Positions 39,680 through 49,837 of a DNA stretch of 64,000 nt are shown piece after piece; the stretch's first letter is position 1; each line of letters opens with the position of its first letter. Position numbers and translations under genes: made by a program. The notes beneath the pieces are model-generated. The model was not told the origin of the DNA and did not search any database. It worked only from the letters and a program-made list of their open reading frames with translations. Source of the DNA: Deltaproteobacteria bacterium (GTDB taxonomy: Bacteria; Desulfobacterota; Desulfobacteria; Desulfobacterales; Desulfosarcinaceae); contig JAHLLR010000013.1 of NCBI GenBank assembly GCA_020444075.1, forward strand, positions 28,015-92,014, read 5' to 3'.

Positions 39680-40824
39680 CCGCCCGAATCTCCCTCAATA
39701 TCTTTAAGATCGGTCTTCCTTTCAGCTGCTGCAGGGAAAATAACCAGCCGCTGTCCGGGATGGAGCACGTTATTGATGCCTATTCGGTTCCAGATGAGCA
39801 GCGCGGCAAGGGGCACCTCGAATTTCTGGGCGATGCCCGAAAGGCTGTCTCCTTTCTTGACTACGTAAATGCGCTGGCTGCGAATTTTGGTATCCGCTTC
39901 GATCAGGGATGCCAGACGGAGCTGAAATCCCGCTTCACCATCGCAGGGAATGTTGACCAAGCGCGTTCCGGCCGCCAAATAATGCCCCCGCAATTCAGGG
40001 TTGAAATCTTTGATCGTCTTAAAATCGGTCTTCGCTGCACCGGCAACAAGGCGAAGGGGAAGATCCGCAAAGGCATTGACCTGAACCGTTGAAAAGGATT
40101 CCGGAGCATAAAAATCTTCTGGAGAAAGGGTAACGCCATGATTCTGAGGCGCTTCGACAATGCGCTTGATGGCCAGAATACGGAAGACAAAGCGCTGGGT
40201 TTCCAGGGGAAGATAGAGTCGGTAATAGTCAGTTATGCCCTGCTCCAGGATTTCTGCTTCAAGCCCCTCTTCCCCCATGTTGTAGGCCGCCAGGGAAAGG
40301 CTCCAGGAACCAAATCGCTCGTAAAGGTCTTTGAGGTAGGTCAGCACCGCCGGTGTACTCAGATAAAGGTTGCGCCGCTCGTCAAAATTGTCGTCCACGA
40401 TCAATCCATATTTTCTGGCGGTCTGAGGCATCAGCTGCCAGACTCCCATGGCCCCTTTGCTCGACCCGGCATGCATTCTGAGATCACTCTCTGCAATGGC
40501 CAGATACTTGATGTCTTCGGGAAGCCCATTATCCCTGAGCATCTTTTCAATGTAGGGGAAATAGCGGGTGGTCCGTTTCAACCAGAGAACAACCTGGGGG
40601 CGGCTTCCCAGAGAAACCAACATTTCCTTCTCAAACCGTTCCATCGTCTGCGGGTCATCCACGGGTACCGTTTCACTGCATAGCAGAATCGGCCGTTCCA
40701 GCTTGAGCGCCGAAAGCAGGAAGTCGTCAGTGATTTTTTCGGCCGAAGTCATACAGGGGAACAGCGCTGAAAAAAGAGTTGCTATCATGCAAACAAAGAG
40801 GATAGGCCGCATAGATGCTGTCAT
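39676..40824 (-). CDS. MltD-like lytic transglycosylase with LysM
   Basis: AIAESDLRMHAGSSKGAMGVWQLMPQTARKYGL; YVVKKGDSLSGIAQKFEVPLAALLIWNRI. Confidence 0.92.
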   Translation of the reverse strand: MTASMRPILFVCMIATLFSALFPCMTSAEKITDDFLLSALKLERPILLCSETVPVDDPQTMERFEKEMLVSLGSRPQVVLWLKRTTRYFPYIEKMLRDNGLPEDIKYLAIAESDLRMHAGSSKGAMGVWQLMPQTARKYGLIVDDNFDERRNLYLSTPAVLTYLKDLYERFGSWSLSLAAYNMGEEGLEAEILEQGITDYYRLYLPLETQRFVFRILAIKRIVEAPQNHGVTLSPEDFYAPESFSTVQVNAFADLPLRLVAGAAKTDFKTIKDFNPELRGHYLAAGTRLVNIPCDGEAGFQLRLASLIEADTKIRSQRIYVVKKGDSLSGIAQKFEVPLAALLIWNRIGINNVLHPGQRLVIFPAAAERKTDLKDIEGDSGG

Positions 40825-41012
40825 ATTACGATTCCAGTGTTTGGTATTGAACGCACTTCGGGTAGATGGATTCGTTCAATCAGAAAGAATCGATCACAAC
40901 ACGGTTGAAACTTTATCATAATCAGTCTGAGCCATTTGTCACTTGCCAACGGGTGCTTGAATTTCTATAGTTTCCCGAACCATCGCCAGTCATCGATCCC
41001 GGAGTCGCTATC

Positions 41013-42590
41013 GTGAGTCAATCATTCAAACTGAACCTTTTATTTCAGGATCGCATCGGCGTTGTTGCGGATATCTCCAGGCGCGTTGCGGATCGGGCCA
41101 TGAATATCGTTTCCATGGAGGTCGAGCGCAAGCAGCATTTGGCCGATGTGTACCTGGAGGTGGATCCTGTCAATCGGGAGATGTCGGGGAAAGAAATTCT
41201 GGAAAGTCTGTCCGGGCTCAACGGTCTGCAGTCCATTCGTTTCATCAAGACCACGCCCAACGAAAACCGCCAGAATACGTTTCACACGGTGTTGGATAAT
41301 ATCAGTGACGGCATTATCTCCATCGATGCCAAAGGAAGAATAACCACCATCAACCAGTTGGCCCGAACGATTCTCAACTGCCACGACCGCGATCTGATCG
41401 GCCGGCGAATCGATGAGACTGTCGCCATGGATCCCACCCTGCTTTCGTGTCTGGAAGGTCAGCAGTATTCTCGGCTTCGCCGCAGTGTCTCGACGGAAAA
41501 GGGACAGTTCGAATTTTTTACCAACGCCCGTCCGATTGTCGATTCCACCGGAAGGATTATCGGTGCCGTGGAAATCATGAAGGACATGAAGGAGATCAAG
41601 GCATTGGTGGAAGAAGTTTCCCAGCCGGAAAAAATCTCTTTTGACGCCTTCGTGGGAAACGCCCCGTCCGTCAAACAGGCCATTGCCTTTGCCCGTAAAA
41701 TTGCCCCCACCCCATCCATTGTCTCTATCCGTGGCGAAAGCGGTACCGGCAAAGAGCTGTTTGCCCGGGCGATCCATGCAGAGAGCCTCCGATCAGGCCC
41801 GTTTATTCCGGTCAACTGCGCCGCCATTCCGGATTCGCTTTTAGAAAGCGAACTGTTCGGCTACGAGAGCGGTGCCTTTACCGGAGCCCAAAAAAGCGGC
41901 CGTGCCGGCCTGTTTGAGCAGGCAAGTGGCGGAACCCTTTTTCTTGACGAAATTGCCGAGCTTCCGCCGGGGCCGCAGGCAAAAATCCTTCGGGCCATCC
42001 AGGAAAAACGTGTCAGGCGTATCGGCGGAAGGTCAGAATTCGAAGTCGATGCACGGATCATCACCGCCACTAACCGGAACCTGGAACGGTTGGTGGAAAC
42101 CGGCACGTTCAGGCAGGATCTGTATTACCGAATCAACGTACTGCCTATCCACCTGCCGCCTTTAAACGCCCGGGCGGAAGACATTCCCGTACTGGCAGAT
42201 CATTTTCTCTTTCAGATCAACTGCAAACTGGCCGCCAACCTGCAGCACCTTTCGTCCGAAGCTCTGGACAAATTAATCCACCACAGCTGGCCGGGTAATG
42301 TTCGGGAACTGAAAAACGTGATCGAACGGGCAGCCATCTTATGCGACACCACGATGATCGGGGTCGAATCGATCCTGTTCAGTTTCGATCTGGCCACCCC
42401 GGTATTGACCGCCGGCAAGGTTGCGGGTCCGGTTGAAGAAAGCAATGACCTTGCTCGCCAACTGAATGCACTGGAACGACAGATCGTCGCCAAAGCCCTT
42501 AAGTCGGCCAGGAGCATCCGCCAGGCCGCCGGCCGCCTGGGCATTTCCCACACCACCCTTCGAAACAAGATAAAAAAGCACTGCCTGTAG
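41013..42590 (+). CDS. TyrR-like sigma54-dependent regulator (ACT-PAS-AAA-HTH)
   Basis: N-terminal ACT (FQDRIGVVADISRRVADRAMNIVSMEVE), PAS, GESGTGKELFARAIH, GAFTGA, HTH AAGRLGISHTTLRNKIKKH; GTG start. Confidence 0.93.
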   Translation: MSQSFKLNLLFQDRIGVVADISRRVADRAMNIVSMEVERKQHLADVYLEVDPVNREMSGKEILESLSGLNGLQSIRFIKTTPNENRQNTFHTVLDNISDGIISIDAKGRITTINQLARTILNCHDRDLIGRRIDETVAMDPTLLSCLEGQQYSRLRRSVSTEKGQFEFFTNARPIVDSTGRIIGAVEIMKDMKEIKALVEEVSQPEKISFDAFVGNAPSVKQAIAFARKIAPTPSIVSIRGESGTGKELFARAIHAESLRSGPFIPVNCAAIPDSLLESELFGYESGAFTGAQKSGRAGLFEQASGGTLFLDEIAELPPGPQAKILRAIQEKRVRRIGGRSEFEVDARIITATNRNLERLVETGTFRQDLYYRINVLPIHLPPLNARAEDIPVLADHFLFQINCKLAANLQHLSSEALDKLIHHSWPGNVRELKNVIERAAILCDTTMIGVESILFSFDLATPVLTAGKVAGPVEESNDLARQLNALERQIVAKALKSARSIRQAAGRLGISHTTLRNKIKKHCL

Positions 42591-42613
42591 GTCATCCAAA
42601 CGCTGTTCGGCCT

Positions 42614-43057
42614 TTATTCCAGCTTCAGCCAACGGCAGATCAACCCTTTAATGTCGGCGTTTTCCAACTTTTTATCGGTTACGGAAACCAGACCCAGGCG
42701 AAGAGAGATCCGTTCATCGTCCCCCCATGGCCACCATGCCGCGTACAGCACCACCCCGTTAACGGGATCCATGGTAAACACTTTCTGGCCCGGTACGATA
42801 CCGAAACCGGTCTGGAAATAGTCGCGGACAGCTGCATCGGCCTCATTTATGGTGGAAAAATCCCATTTATGAGAAAATTCAAGGGTCAGCGGGAGTTCGA
42901 CCATGATTTCATCCTGACGGTCGATAACCGCCAGTGCCAGGTTGAACTCTTTGTCCCACCGCCACGGGCAGTTTTCAGGAATATTGAGGCTAATGCGTTG
43001 GCAGATGATTTCCAGGGCTTCGAGATCGGAACGTGGCATGGGTTTCTTTCCCTTCAA
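42614..43057 (-). CDS. Conserved hypothetical protein
   Basis: 147-aa ORF; family not recognised. Confidence 0.6.
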   Translation of the reverse strand: MKGKKPMPRSDLEALEIICQRISLNIPENCPWRWDKEFNLALAVIDRQDEIMVELPLTLEFSHKWDFSTINEADAAVRDYFQTGFGIVPGQKVFTMDPVNGVVLYAAWWPWGDDERISLRLGLVSVTDKKLENADIKGLICRWLKLE

Positions 43058-43234
43058 ACAGATATCTGCCTACCCCGATCGCTGCCCCTGTTTTTAGAGC
43101 AGCGGTCATGGGAGGCCAGTCAACATTCGGATGTTCAATGACTATAAAGCAACAGGCATATCTCTGGCAAGCACTACCAAACGGGTATCCCCCTGTTTTT
43201 TATCGAGAGCAAATCGGTTTCCGCAATGGGGTCG

Positions 43235-43723
43235 TTACGAAACTGTGGCCACATCGACAGGTATGGCAGCCAAGGTCTTCAACAACGCGGAAGGATCGAT
43301 CTCAACGATAAACCCTCTTTTACCCCCGTTGATATAGATCGTTTTCAGTTCCAGTATGGTGGCTTGGACAAAGACCGGCATCTTCATGCGGGTGCCGAAA
43401 GGACTGATACCGCCGACTTGGTACCCGGTGCAATGCAAGGCTTTTTCAGGACGGACGGGAAGCACCTTTTTCGCCCCGATGACACGGGCCAACTGACGGG
43501 TAGAAACCGCCTGATCGCCGTGCATAAGCACCATCAAGGGCGACAGGTCTTCAGTCTCCATCACCAGTGTTTTAACCATCCGATGCACGGGAATACTCAA
43601 CTCCGTGGCTGCCTGACGGGCGCCACCGTGATCCGCATAGGAGTAAATAAAAGCATGAAAATCGACCTGCTTGGACCGCAGGAAGCGTATGGCCGGGGTG
43701 ACCGGAAATCTGGGTCGGGTCAT
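43235..43723 (-). CDS. ybaK: YbaK/EbsC-type aminoacyl-tRNA deacylase
   Basis: TPAIRFLRSKQVDFHAFIYSY, VVFKTLV-like VKTLVMETE, GGISPFGTRMKMPVFV; start trimmed from 43813. Confidence 0.9.
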   Translation of the reverse strand: MTRPRFPVTPAIRFLRSKQVDFHAFIYSYADHGGARQAATELSIPVHRMVKTLVMETEDLSPLMVLMHGDQAVSTRQLARVIGAKKVLPVRPEKALHCTGYQVGGISPFGTRMKMPVFVQATILELKTIYINGGKRGFIVEIDPSALLKTLAAIPVDVATVS

Positions 43724-43957
43724 TTGATCTCCATTGTCGCATATAACGGAATTCCGACGTAAGATATGAAGTGGCAGCCTTTTATCCAAAAACCGGTTGA
43801 CAGCGATAGCCATTTATATCAAGTTGCCTTCATTTTTCATAGCGCTTAGCATCGAGAGACGATGGACGACATCGTTGCCTTTTTTTTGTTAAAATCTTTA
43901 TTTTCAATTTTTTAAATATAAATCCATAAAGTTCCACCGGAATAAAAAGGAGAGCCG

Positions 43958-44977
43958 ATGAGTTTGCTTCGCCCGTTCGTTCTGAGCCTGTTTGCCTTCG
44001 TGGTGGCAACAACGTTCCTTTCCCCTGCTGCCGGCGCTGCCAAGCCGGTCCATCTGACCTACAGCATTTTTTTCCCCCCCACCCACGGCCAGTGTCTGGC
44101 CGGCATCGAGTGGGCCAAAGAGATCGAACAACTGACCGACGGCAAGGTCAGAATCACCGTTTTCCCCGGGGGAACCCTGACCAAGGCCAACCAGTGTTAT
44201 GACGGTGTAGTCAAGGGGATTTCGGATATCGGCATGTCCTGCTTTGCTTATACCCGTGGTCGTTTTCCAGTCATGGAGGCCCTCGATCTGCCACTGGGAT
44301 ATCCAAACGGCCTCGCCGCGACCCGTGTGGCCAACACCTTTTACAAAACCTTCAAGCCAGTTGAACTCAATGACGTCAAAGTGCTCTACCTGCACGCCCA
44401 CGGTCCGGGTCTGCTGCACACCCAGAAACCGGTAAGCACCCTAGCAGACCTGCAGAACATGAAAATACGCTCTACCGGTCTCAGCGCCAAAGTGGTGGAG
44501 TCACTGGGTGCCGTACCCGTAGCCATGCCCCAGGGAGATACCTATGAATCCCTGCAAAAAGGGGTGGTAGAGGGAACTTTCGGTCCCATTGAGGTTCTCA
44601 AAGGGTGGCGCCAGGCCGAAGTGGTTAAATATACCACCGACTGCAAAAGCGTTGGCTACACGACAGCCATGTTTGTGGTGATGAACAAGGCCAAATGGGA
44701 TTCGCTGAGCCCGGAAATTCAAAGCGTCTTCGAGGAAGCCAGCCGCCGGTGGATTGATGTCCACGGTCAGCGCTGGGATCAGGGTGATAAAGAGGGCCGC
44801 GAGTATGCCACCAGTCTGGGAAACAAAATCCTGCGGCTTAGCAGCGATGAAACCATTCGCTGGAAAGCGAAAGTGCGTCCCATCATCGACACCTACATTT
44901 CCGGCGCAGCCGCCAAGGGACTGGATGGCAAAGCGTATGTCGATATGCTCTCAGGTGCCATTGATGGGCAACAATAA
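43958..44977 (+). CDS. TRAP transporter substrate-binding protein (DctP family)
   Basis: Signal peptide; [39 protein letters not shown]. Confidence 0.93.
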   Translation: MSLLRPFVLSLFAFVVATTFLSPAAGAAKPVHLTYSIFFPPTHGQCLAGIEWAKEIEQLTDGKVRITVFPGGTLTKANQCYDGVVKGISDIGMSCFAYTRGRFPVMEALDLPLGYPNGLAATRVANTFYKTFKPVELNDVKVLYLHAHGPGLLHTQKPVSTLADLQNMKIRSTGLSAKVVESLGAVPVAMPQGDTYESLQKGVVEGTFGPIEVLKGWRQAEVVKYTTDCKSVGYTTAMFVVMNKAKWDSLSPEIQSVFEEASRRWIDVHGQRWDQGDKEGREYATSLGNKILRLSSDETIRWKAKVRPIIDTYISGAAAKGLDGKAYVDMLSGAIDGQQ

Positions 44978-44991
44978 TCAGGAGCGCTGCA

Positions 44992-45504
44992 TTGAATCGG
45001 ATTGAACGTCAGGTGGGGCGGTTGGCCTCATTCTTTAATGGCATTGCCACTGCCGCTGTGGTTGGGATGATGGTCCTGACCTGCCTGGATGTACTGTTGC
45101 GCTTGTTGCGTCATCCCCTCCCGGGAGTTTATGAGATTGTGGGACTGCTGGGCGCGGTTTTTATCTCCTTCTCCCTGGCTCGCACCTCCGTGGATCAGGG
45201 ACATATTGCCGTTGATTTTCTGGTGCAGCGCTTTCCCAGACGGTTACAGCATGCCGTTGAGGCGATCAACACGGGTATATGCGCCCTGCTGTTTACGGTG
45301 GTATGCGGTCAGTGTGTGCTTTATGCCCGGGACCTGAAGGCCAGCGGAGAGGTTTCCATGACGTTGCAGATGCCCATTCACCCATTTGTTTTCGGCATTG
45401 CTGTGGGATGCGCCATGCTCAGTATTGTGCTTTACACCAGCTGCGTATCTTGGTGGGTAAAAGTTTTCAAACCCGCCGTAAAGAAGACAACGCCGAGCCG
45501 TTGA
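44992..45504 (+). CDS. TRAP transporter small permease (DctQ family)
   Basis: 4 TM; LRHPLPGVYEIVGLLGAVFISFSLARTSVDQGHIAVDFL; TTG start. Confidence 0.9.
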   Translation: MNRIERQVGRLASFFNGIATAAVVGMMVLTCLDVLLRLLRHPLPGVYEIVGLLGAVFISFSLARTSVDQGHIAVDFLVQRFPRRLQHAVEAINTGICALLFTVVCGQCVLYARDLKASGEVSMTLQMPIHPFVFGIAVGCAMLSIVLYTSCVSWWVKVFKPAVKKTTPSR

Positions 45505-45647
45505 GAACCATCCCGATAAAATTTTGACATAGCGATAATGGTTAGGGCCAGACGGAGAGCGGCTGTCGCATAAGTCATACGTCGATTAAAAAAAAGGACC
45601 GCGTTCTCCAAATTCTATCGTGAAACGTTATTGAGGGGAAATTGTCG

Positions 45648-46949
45648 ATGAGCCCCACCATTGCCGGCGTTGCCGGCCTTATTTTGCTGTTTGTCCTGAT
45701 CTTTACCAAGATGCCCGTAGGTTTTTTAATGACCCTTTTAGGCGTTACCGGCTTCGCCTACCTGGTAACCCCGGATGCCGCCCTCAACCTCATGGCCAGG
45801 GATCTGTTCGATGTATTCGGTTCTTACAATCTGACCGTTATTCCGCTGTTTATCCTGATGGGACAGATCGCCTTCCATTCAGGCATCAGCAGCCGCCTGT
45901 TCAAAGTGGCCTACACCTTCATCGGACATTGGCCCGGGGGCATGGCCGTCGCCACGCTGGGCGCCTGTACCGGATTTTCAGCCATCTGCGGGTCGACCAA
46001 TGCCACGGCTGCCACCATGGCTGCCGTGACTCTTCCCGAAATGAAGAAATACCACTACCAGGACAGTCTGGCCACCGGTGTGGTGGCAGCCGGCGGAAGC
46101 CTGGGCATACTGATTCCGCCCAGTGTCATCTTCATCATCTATGGTGTCATGACCGAACAATCCATCGGCAAGCTGTTTATGGCCGGTATCATACCGGGCA
46201 TCCTGCTCTCCGGGCTGTTTATCCTAACCGTCATTGTCTGGGCCACCATGCGACCCGAACTGGCCCCCCGAGGGCCAAAAACAACAGTTAAGGAAAAGCT
46301 GGAATCCCTATCCGGCCTGGTGGAGACGCTGATCCTGTTCGCCATGGTCATGGGCGGGCTCTTCTTCGGCATATTCACTCCGACGGAAGCCGGTGCCATC
46401 GGTGCCATGGGAACGCTGGTCATCGCCGCCGTCCGCCGCAACATCACCATCAAGGGTTTCATCCAGGCGCTGTTTGAAACCACCCGCATCTCCTGTATGG
46501 TACTGGTGATCGTGGCCGGCGCCACCATATTCGGCCATTTTCTGGCCATCACCCGGATTCCCTTCGAAGTCGCCACTTGGGTGACCGGCTTCAACCTTCC
46601 ACCCTATCTGATCATGGCCCTGATTATCGGCGTCTATTTGGTCGGTGGCTGTTTTATCGATGCCCTGGCCTTTATCATGCTGACCGTGCCCATCTTTTAT
46701 CCGGTAATCGTCTCCATGGGTTACGACCCCATGTGGTTCGGCGTCATCATCGTTCTGGTCACCCAGATCGGGGTCATCACCCCGCCGGTAGGCGTCAACG
46801 TCTATGTGGTCAGCGGCGTGGCCCGAACCGTTCCTTTGGAGGTGATTTTCAAAGGCGTCATTCCCCTGCTCATCGCTCTGGTGGTCGGTGTGGCGCTGAT
46901 GATACCCTTTCCCCAGATCGCCCTGTTCCTGCCTGGATTGATGCAATAA
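45648..46949 (+). CDS. TRAP transporter large permease (DctM family)
   Basis: GFSAICGSTNATAATMAAVTLPEMKKYHY...GGSLGILIPPSV; ATG 45648 preferred over TTG 45642. Confidence 0.95.
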   Translation: MSPTIAGVAGLILLFVLIFTKMPVGFLMTLLGVTGFAYLVTPDAALNLMARDLFDVFGSYNLTVIPLFILMGQIAFHSGISSRLFKVAYTFIGHWPGGMAVATLGACTGFSAICGSTNATAATMAAVTLPEMKKYHYQDSLATGVVAAGGSLGILIPPSVIFIIYGVMTEQSIGKLFMAGIIPGILLSGLFILTVIVWATMRPELAPRGPKTTVKEKLESLSGLVETLILFAMVMGGLFFGIFTPTEAGAIGAMGTLVIAAVRRNITIKGFIQALFETTRISCMVLVIVAGATIFGHFLAITRIPFEVATWVTGFNLPPYLIMALIIGVYLVGGCFIDALAFIMLTVPIFYPVIVSMGYDPMWFGVIIVLVTQIGVITPPVGVNVYVVSGVARTVPLEVIFKGVIPLLIALVVGVALMIPFPQIALFLPGLMQ

Positions 46950-46973
46950 ACAATCCTAACCCTACTTGAAAAG

Positions 46974-47012
46974 AAAAAACCGCACGTCCAATGCCCGGAT
47001 CGTGCGGCTTTC
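46974..47012. terminator. Bidirectional terminator
   Basis: AAAAAACCGCACG...CGTGCGGCTTTC, 7-bp stem with T-runs both ways (better on minus). Confidence 0.7.
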
Positions 47013-47031
47013 ATTCGAAGTGCCGTAGTGA

Positions 47032-47988
47032 TCACTGAAATGATTTGGAAATTCGACCCGACTCCCGGTTCTGAAAGATCAGTTCCTTAGGTTCGATCTC
47101 ACGGTTGTATTCAATTTTGCCATGGGAAATGCTGCCTGGCTCCAGTACGCGGTCAAAACTGTCGCTGATCTCGCACGCTACCGGATTGTTTTCGCTGTCG
47201 ATAAGAGTAAAATAATCGGGATGGGTGGTGATAATTTGATTGCTGACGTTTTTGATCCAGACGTAAAGCGAACCGTTGCCCATATCGTGCACGGCCATCT
47301 CGGCGATGCCGTTTCCGGTATATTGCCTGAGCTTTTTGTTGCGCTTCTCACGGGCCTGTTCCCACGCCTGTCGGTGTTTGGCTTTAGCTGAACGGACGGC
47401 GCGTTCGTCACGCGCCTTTTTTTGCTTCACCAGCCGGTCTTCGTATACAGCAACCTTTTTCTGATAACGGGAGTTCCCGGGGTCCAGTTCCAGCAATTGG
47501 CGGTACAGCTTCAGGTTCAGGGCCGCATTGGAGGCAGGGACGGGCTTAACCTCCTTTTCGAGTGCCTTGATTTTCTCCTGACGCGCTGCCTTTGCACGCT
47601 GCAACGCAGTTTCGGCCATTTGAGCCTGTTGCTGTTCGCGCTCGGCGACAGCCGCTTGGTGCAGCCGCTCTTTTTCCTCCCGGGTCCAGCGTTCGGTCAG
47701 ATCCTCACCGACAACGACCACCTTTCCGTTTTCAAAGGAGATTGGCGTGCACAATGCTGCTGATACGGGCGTGCCGGATAAGTTTCCTGCTTTTGTCCGG
47801 TAAAAGGTCACAAAATGCTTGTCGCTGATGTCATTTCGAAGATCCGGCGGGCCCAGGGTCGCGAAAACGACTTCCTGCGAGTCACCTGGCTGAATCCGCT
47901 TTAACGCATTGATATTTCTATTGATGTCCAGATGGACACAAGCTGACAGCACAACGGCTGCGATGAAAACGATAGCCCCGATTCGCAT
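47032..47988 (-). CDS. Hypothetical lipoprotein with long coiled coil
   Basis: MRIGAIVFIAAVVLSACVHLD lipobox; start trimmed from 48087 (the longer form overlaps gpt). Confidence 0.7.
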   Translation of the reverse strand: MRIGAIVFIAAVVLSACVHLDINRNINALKRIQPGDSQEVVFATLGPPDLRNDISDKHFVTFYRTKAGNLSGTPVSAALCTPISFENGKVVVVGEDLTERWTREEKERLHQAAVAEREQQQAQMAETALQRAKAARQEKIKALEKEVKPVPASNAALNLKLYRQLLELDPGNSRYQKKVAVYEDRLVKQKKARDERAVRSAKAKHRQAWEQAREKRNKKLRQYTGNGIAEMAVHDMGNGSLYVWIKNVSNQIITTHPDYFTLIDSENNPVACEISDSFDRVLEPGSISHGKIEYNREIEPKELIFQNRESGRISKSFQ

Positions 47989-48020
47989 TGCGCCAATCTC
48001 CTTCTTCCGTAGTCCGGGGA

Positions 48021-48524
48021 TCATGGTTGTTGATCCTGCTGTTTTTGTCCCGCAATGGGTTGGGCAAACTGTATTTCCGAATCCCATGGGAACAGGATCC
48101 AGGTATCCTGGCTCACCTCGGTCATGAATGTGTCTACCAGGGGCCGGCCGGCCGGCTTGGCATAGATGGTGGCGAAATGAGCTTTGGGTATCATGTCACG
48201 AACCAATCTGGCCGTCTTTCCCGTATCCACCAGATCGTCAACCAGCAGCCAGCCGTCTCCGTCACCGGTCGTGGATTTGAGCACCTGGATCTGCCCCTGA
48301 TTTCGGCCAGCGTAACTTGCAATACAGATGGTGTCAACCAATCGGATATCCAGTTCCCTTGCAATAATAGCGGCAGGAACGAGGCCTCCCCGCGTAATCG
48401 CGATAATGCCCTGCCACGGGCCCAGTTCGATCAGGCGCCATGACATCGCCCGGGCGTCCCGGTGCAATTGCTCCCACGAAATGGGATAAGTACGATTATA
48501 ATTGTTTTTTTTACCGGTGGTCAT
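48021..48524 (-). CDS. gpt: Xanthine(-guanine) phosphoribosyltransferase
   Basis: [52 protein letters not shown]. Confidence 0.93.
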   Translation of the reverse strand: MTTGKKNNYNRTYPISWEQLHRDARAMSWRLIELGPWQGIIAITRGGLVPAAIIARELDIRLVDTICIASYAGRNQGQIQVLKSTTGDGDGWLLVDDLVDTGKTARLVRDMIPKAHFATIYAKPAGRPLVDTFMTEVSQDTWILFPWDSEIQFAQPIAGQKQQDQQP

Positions 48525-49783
48525 CGAATTTGAAGGTTGCCTTTTTTAACGAGGTTTCGATCCAGGGGCGTTCCCGCCCATGCATGGGACATGACCATCA
48601 GCAGGTCATCGTGATCCAGTTCCTCAGGATTGTAAAAAATGGAGCCGTCCCCCATTGCTTTTTCAGCGATGGCTTCCAGTTTTTCGACCGGCACCCGGGC
48701 ACTTCCGTCCGGCCCCGTAATCTCCTTGAAAAAGCGGGCGTGGCGACCGCCGGTTTCCTGGTGAAGGCGCTGGTTCAACTGCCGGATGACGGTGACCGTC
48801 TGCAGAGCCCTAAGATGAGCCGGTGTCTGTGCGTAAACCCGCGGCCCTGCGAGGGGTAGCAACAGTTGGGCAGTCAAATGGCCGCTTTTATGCATATTGT
48901 ACTCCAGTCCATAAGGCAAGAGGATGGCCATGCAGGTTCCGTGGGGCACACCGCAAACCGCGCCTACCGAATGACCTAAGGTATGAACCATCCCCACCAT
49001 GGCATTGGAAAAAGCCACACCGGCCAGGGTTGCTCCAACGGCCAGTGCCAGACGCCCGTCTGCATTGTCCGGCTCGTTTATCACATTCAATAAATTTTGA
49101 CCAATCAATTCAATGGCCAGCAGGGCATGGGCATCACTGAGCGGGTTTTTGGCCAAACAGGTGTAAGCCTCCACAGCATGGGTCAGCGCATCCATGGCCG
49201 TGCCTGCCGTGATTGCCGGCGGGAGGGTCAGGGTCATGCGGGAGTCCAGCACTGCCATGTCCGGCAGCAGGAAATAGGAAGTAAACAGCATTTTCAGATT
49301 CCGGTCATGATCGGCGATCACGGCCACCAAAGTGACCTCCGATCCCGTACCTGCAGTGGTGGGAATAGCCACCAGAGGCTTTAACCGCCGCGTCAGAGTG
49401 CCGGCACCGGAAAACTGCATCAGGTCATCGGCATTTTCAGAGACCACAATATTGACGCCCTTGGCCGTATCCATCACCGAACCGCCACCCACGGCAATGA
49501 TTGCGTCGCAGCCGCTTGCCCGGTAAACCGCAGCCAGTCGCCGAACCACCTTCAGGTCAGAATCCGGTGGCACATCGTCTTCAACGGCACCGATGCGGAC
49601 TTTCGGTGTGACGGCATTGGTGACGATATCCACGAGTCCTGCGGCGGCAACGCCCTTGTCCGTAACGATCATGGGGTGTTGGGCACCCAGCCGGTTCAAC
49701 AGATGAGGAATTTTTTCCAACGCTTGGTGTCCGGCGACAATTTTAACCGGACAGAAGAATTCGTAGTAGCCCGGAAAGTTCAT
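48521..49783 (-). CDS. Iron-containing alcohol dehydrogenase
   Basis: [53 protein letters not shown]: all four canonical metal ligands (D,H,H,H) present. Confidence 0.94.
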   Translation of the reverse strand: MNFPGYYEFFCPVKIVAGHQALEKIPHLLNRLGAQHPMIVTDKGVAAAGLVDIVTNAVTPKVRIGAVEDDVPPDSDLKVVRRLAAVYRASGCDAIIAVGGGSVMDTAKGVNIVVSENADDLMQFSGAGTLTRRLKPLVAIPTTAGTGSEVTLVAVIADHDRNLKMLFTSYFLLPDMAVLDSRMTLTLPPAITAGTAMDALTHAVEAYTCLAKNPLSDAHALLAIELIGQNLLNVINEPDNADGRLALAVGATLAGVAFSNAMVGMVHTLGHSVGAVCGVPHGTCMAILLPYGLEYNMHKSGHLTAQLLLPLAGPRVYAQTPAHLRALQTVTVIRQLNQRLHQETGGRHARFFKEITGPDGSARVPVEKLEAIAEKAMGDGSIFYNPEELDHDDLLMVMSHAWAGTPLDRNLVKKGNLQIR

Positions 49784-49837
49784 AATCAGCTCCTGTGTAT
49801 TGATCGATAAATCTGGGGCTGTCTTCCACGATTAGCT

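Noticed and set aside
43864-43878. Sigma54-like TGGACGACATCGTTGC upstream of the TRAP dctP gene
   Set aside because: GG-to-GC spacing is 11, not the required 10, and the -24 half is poor.
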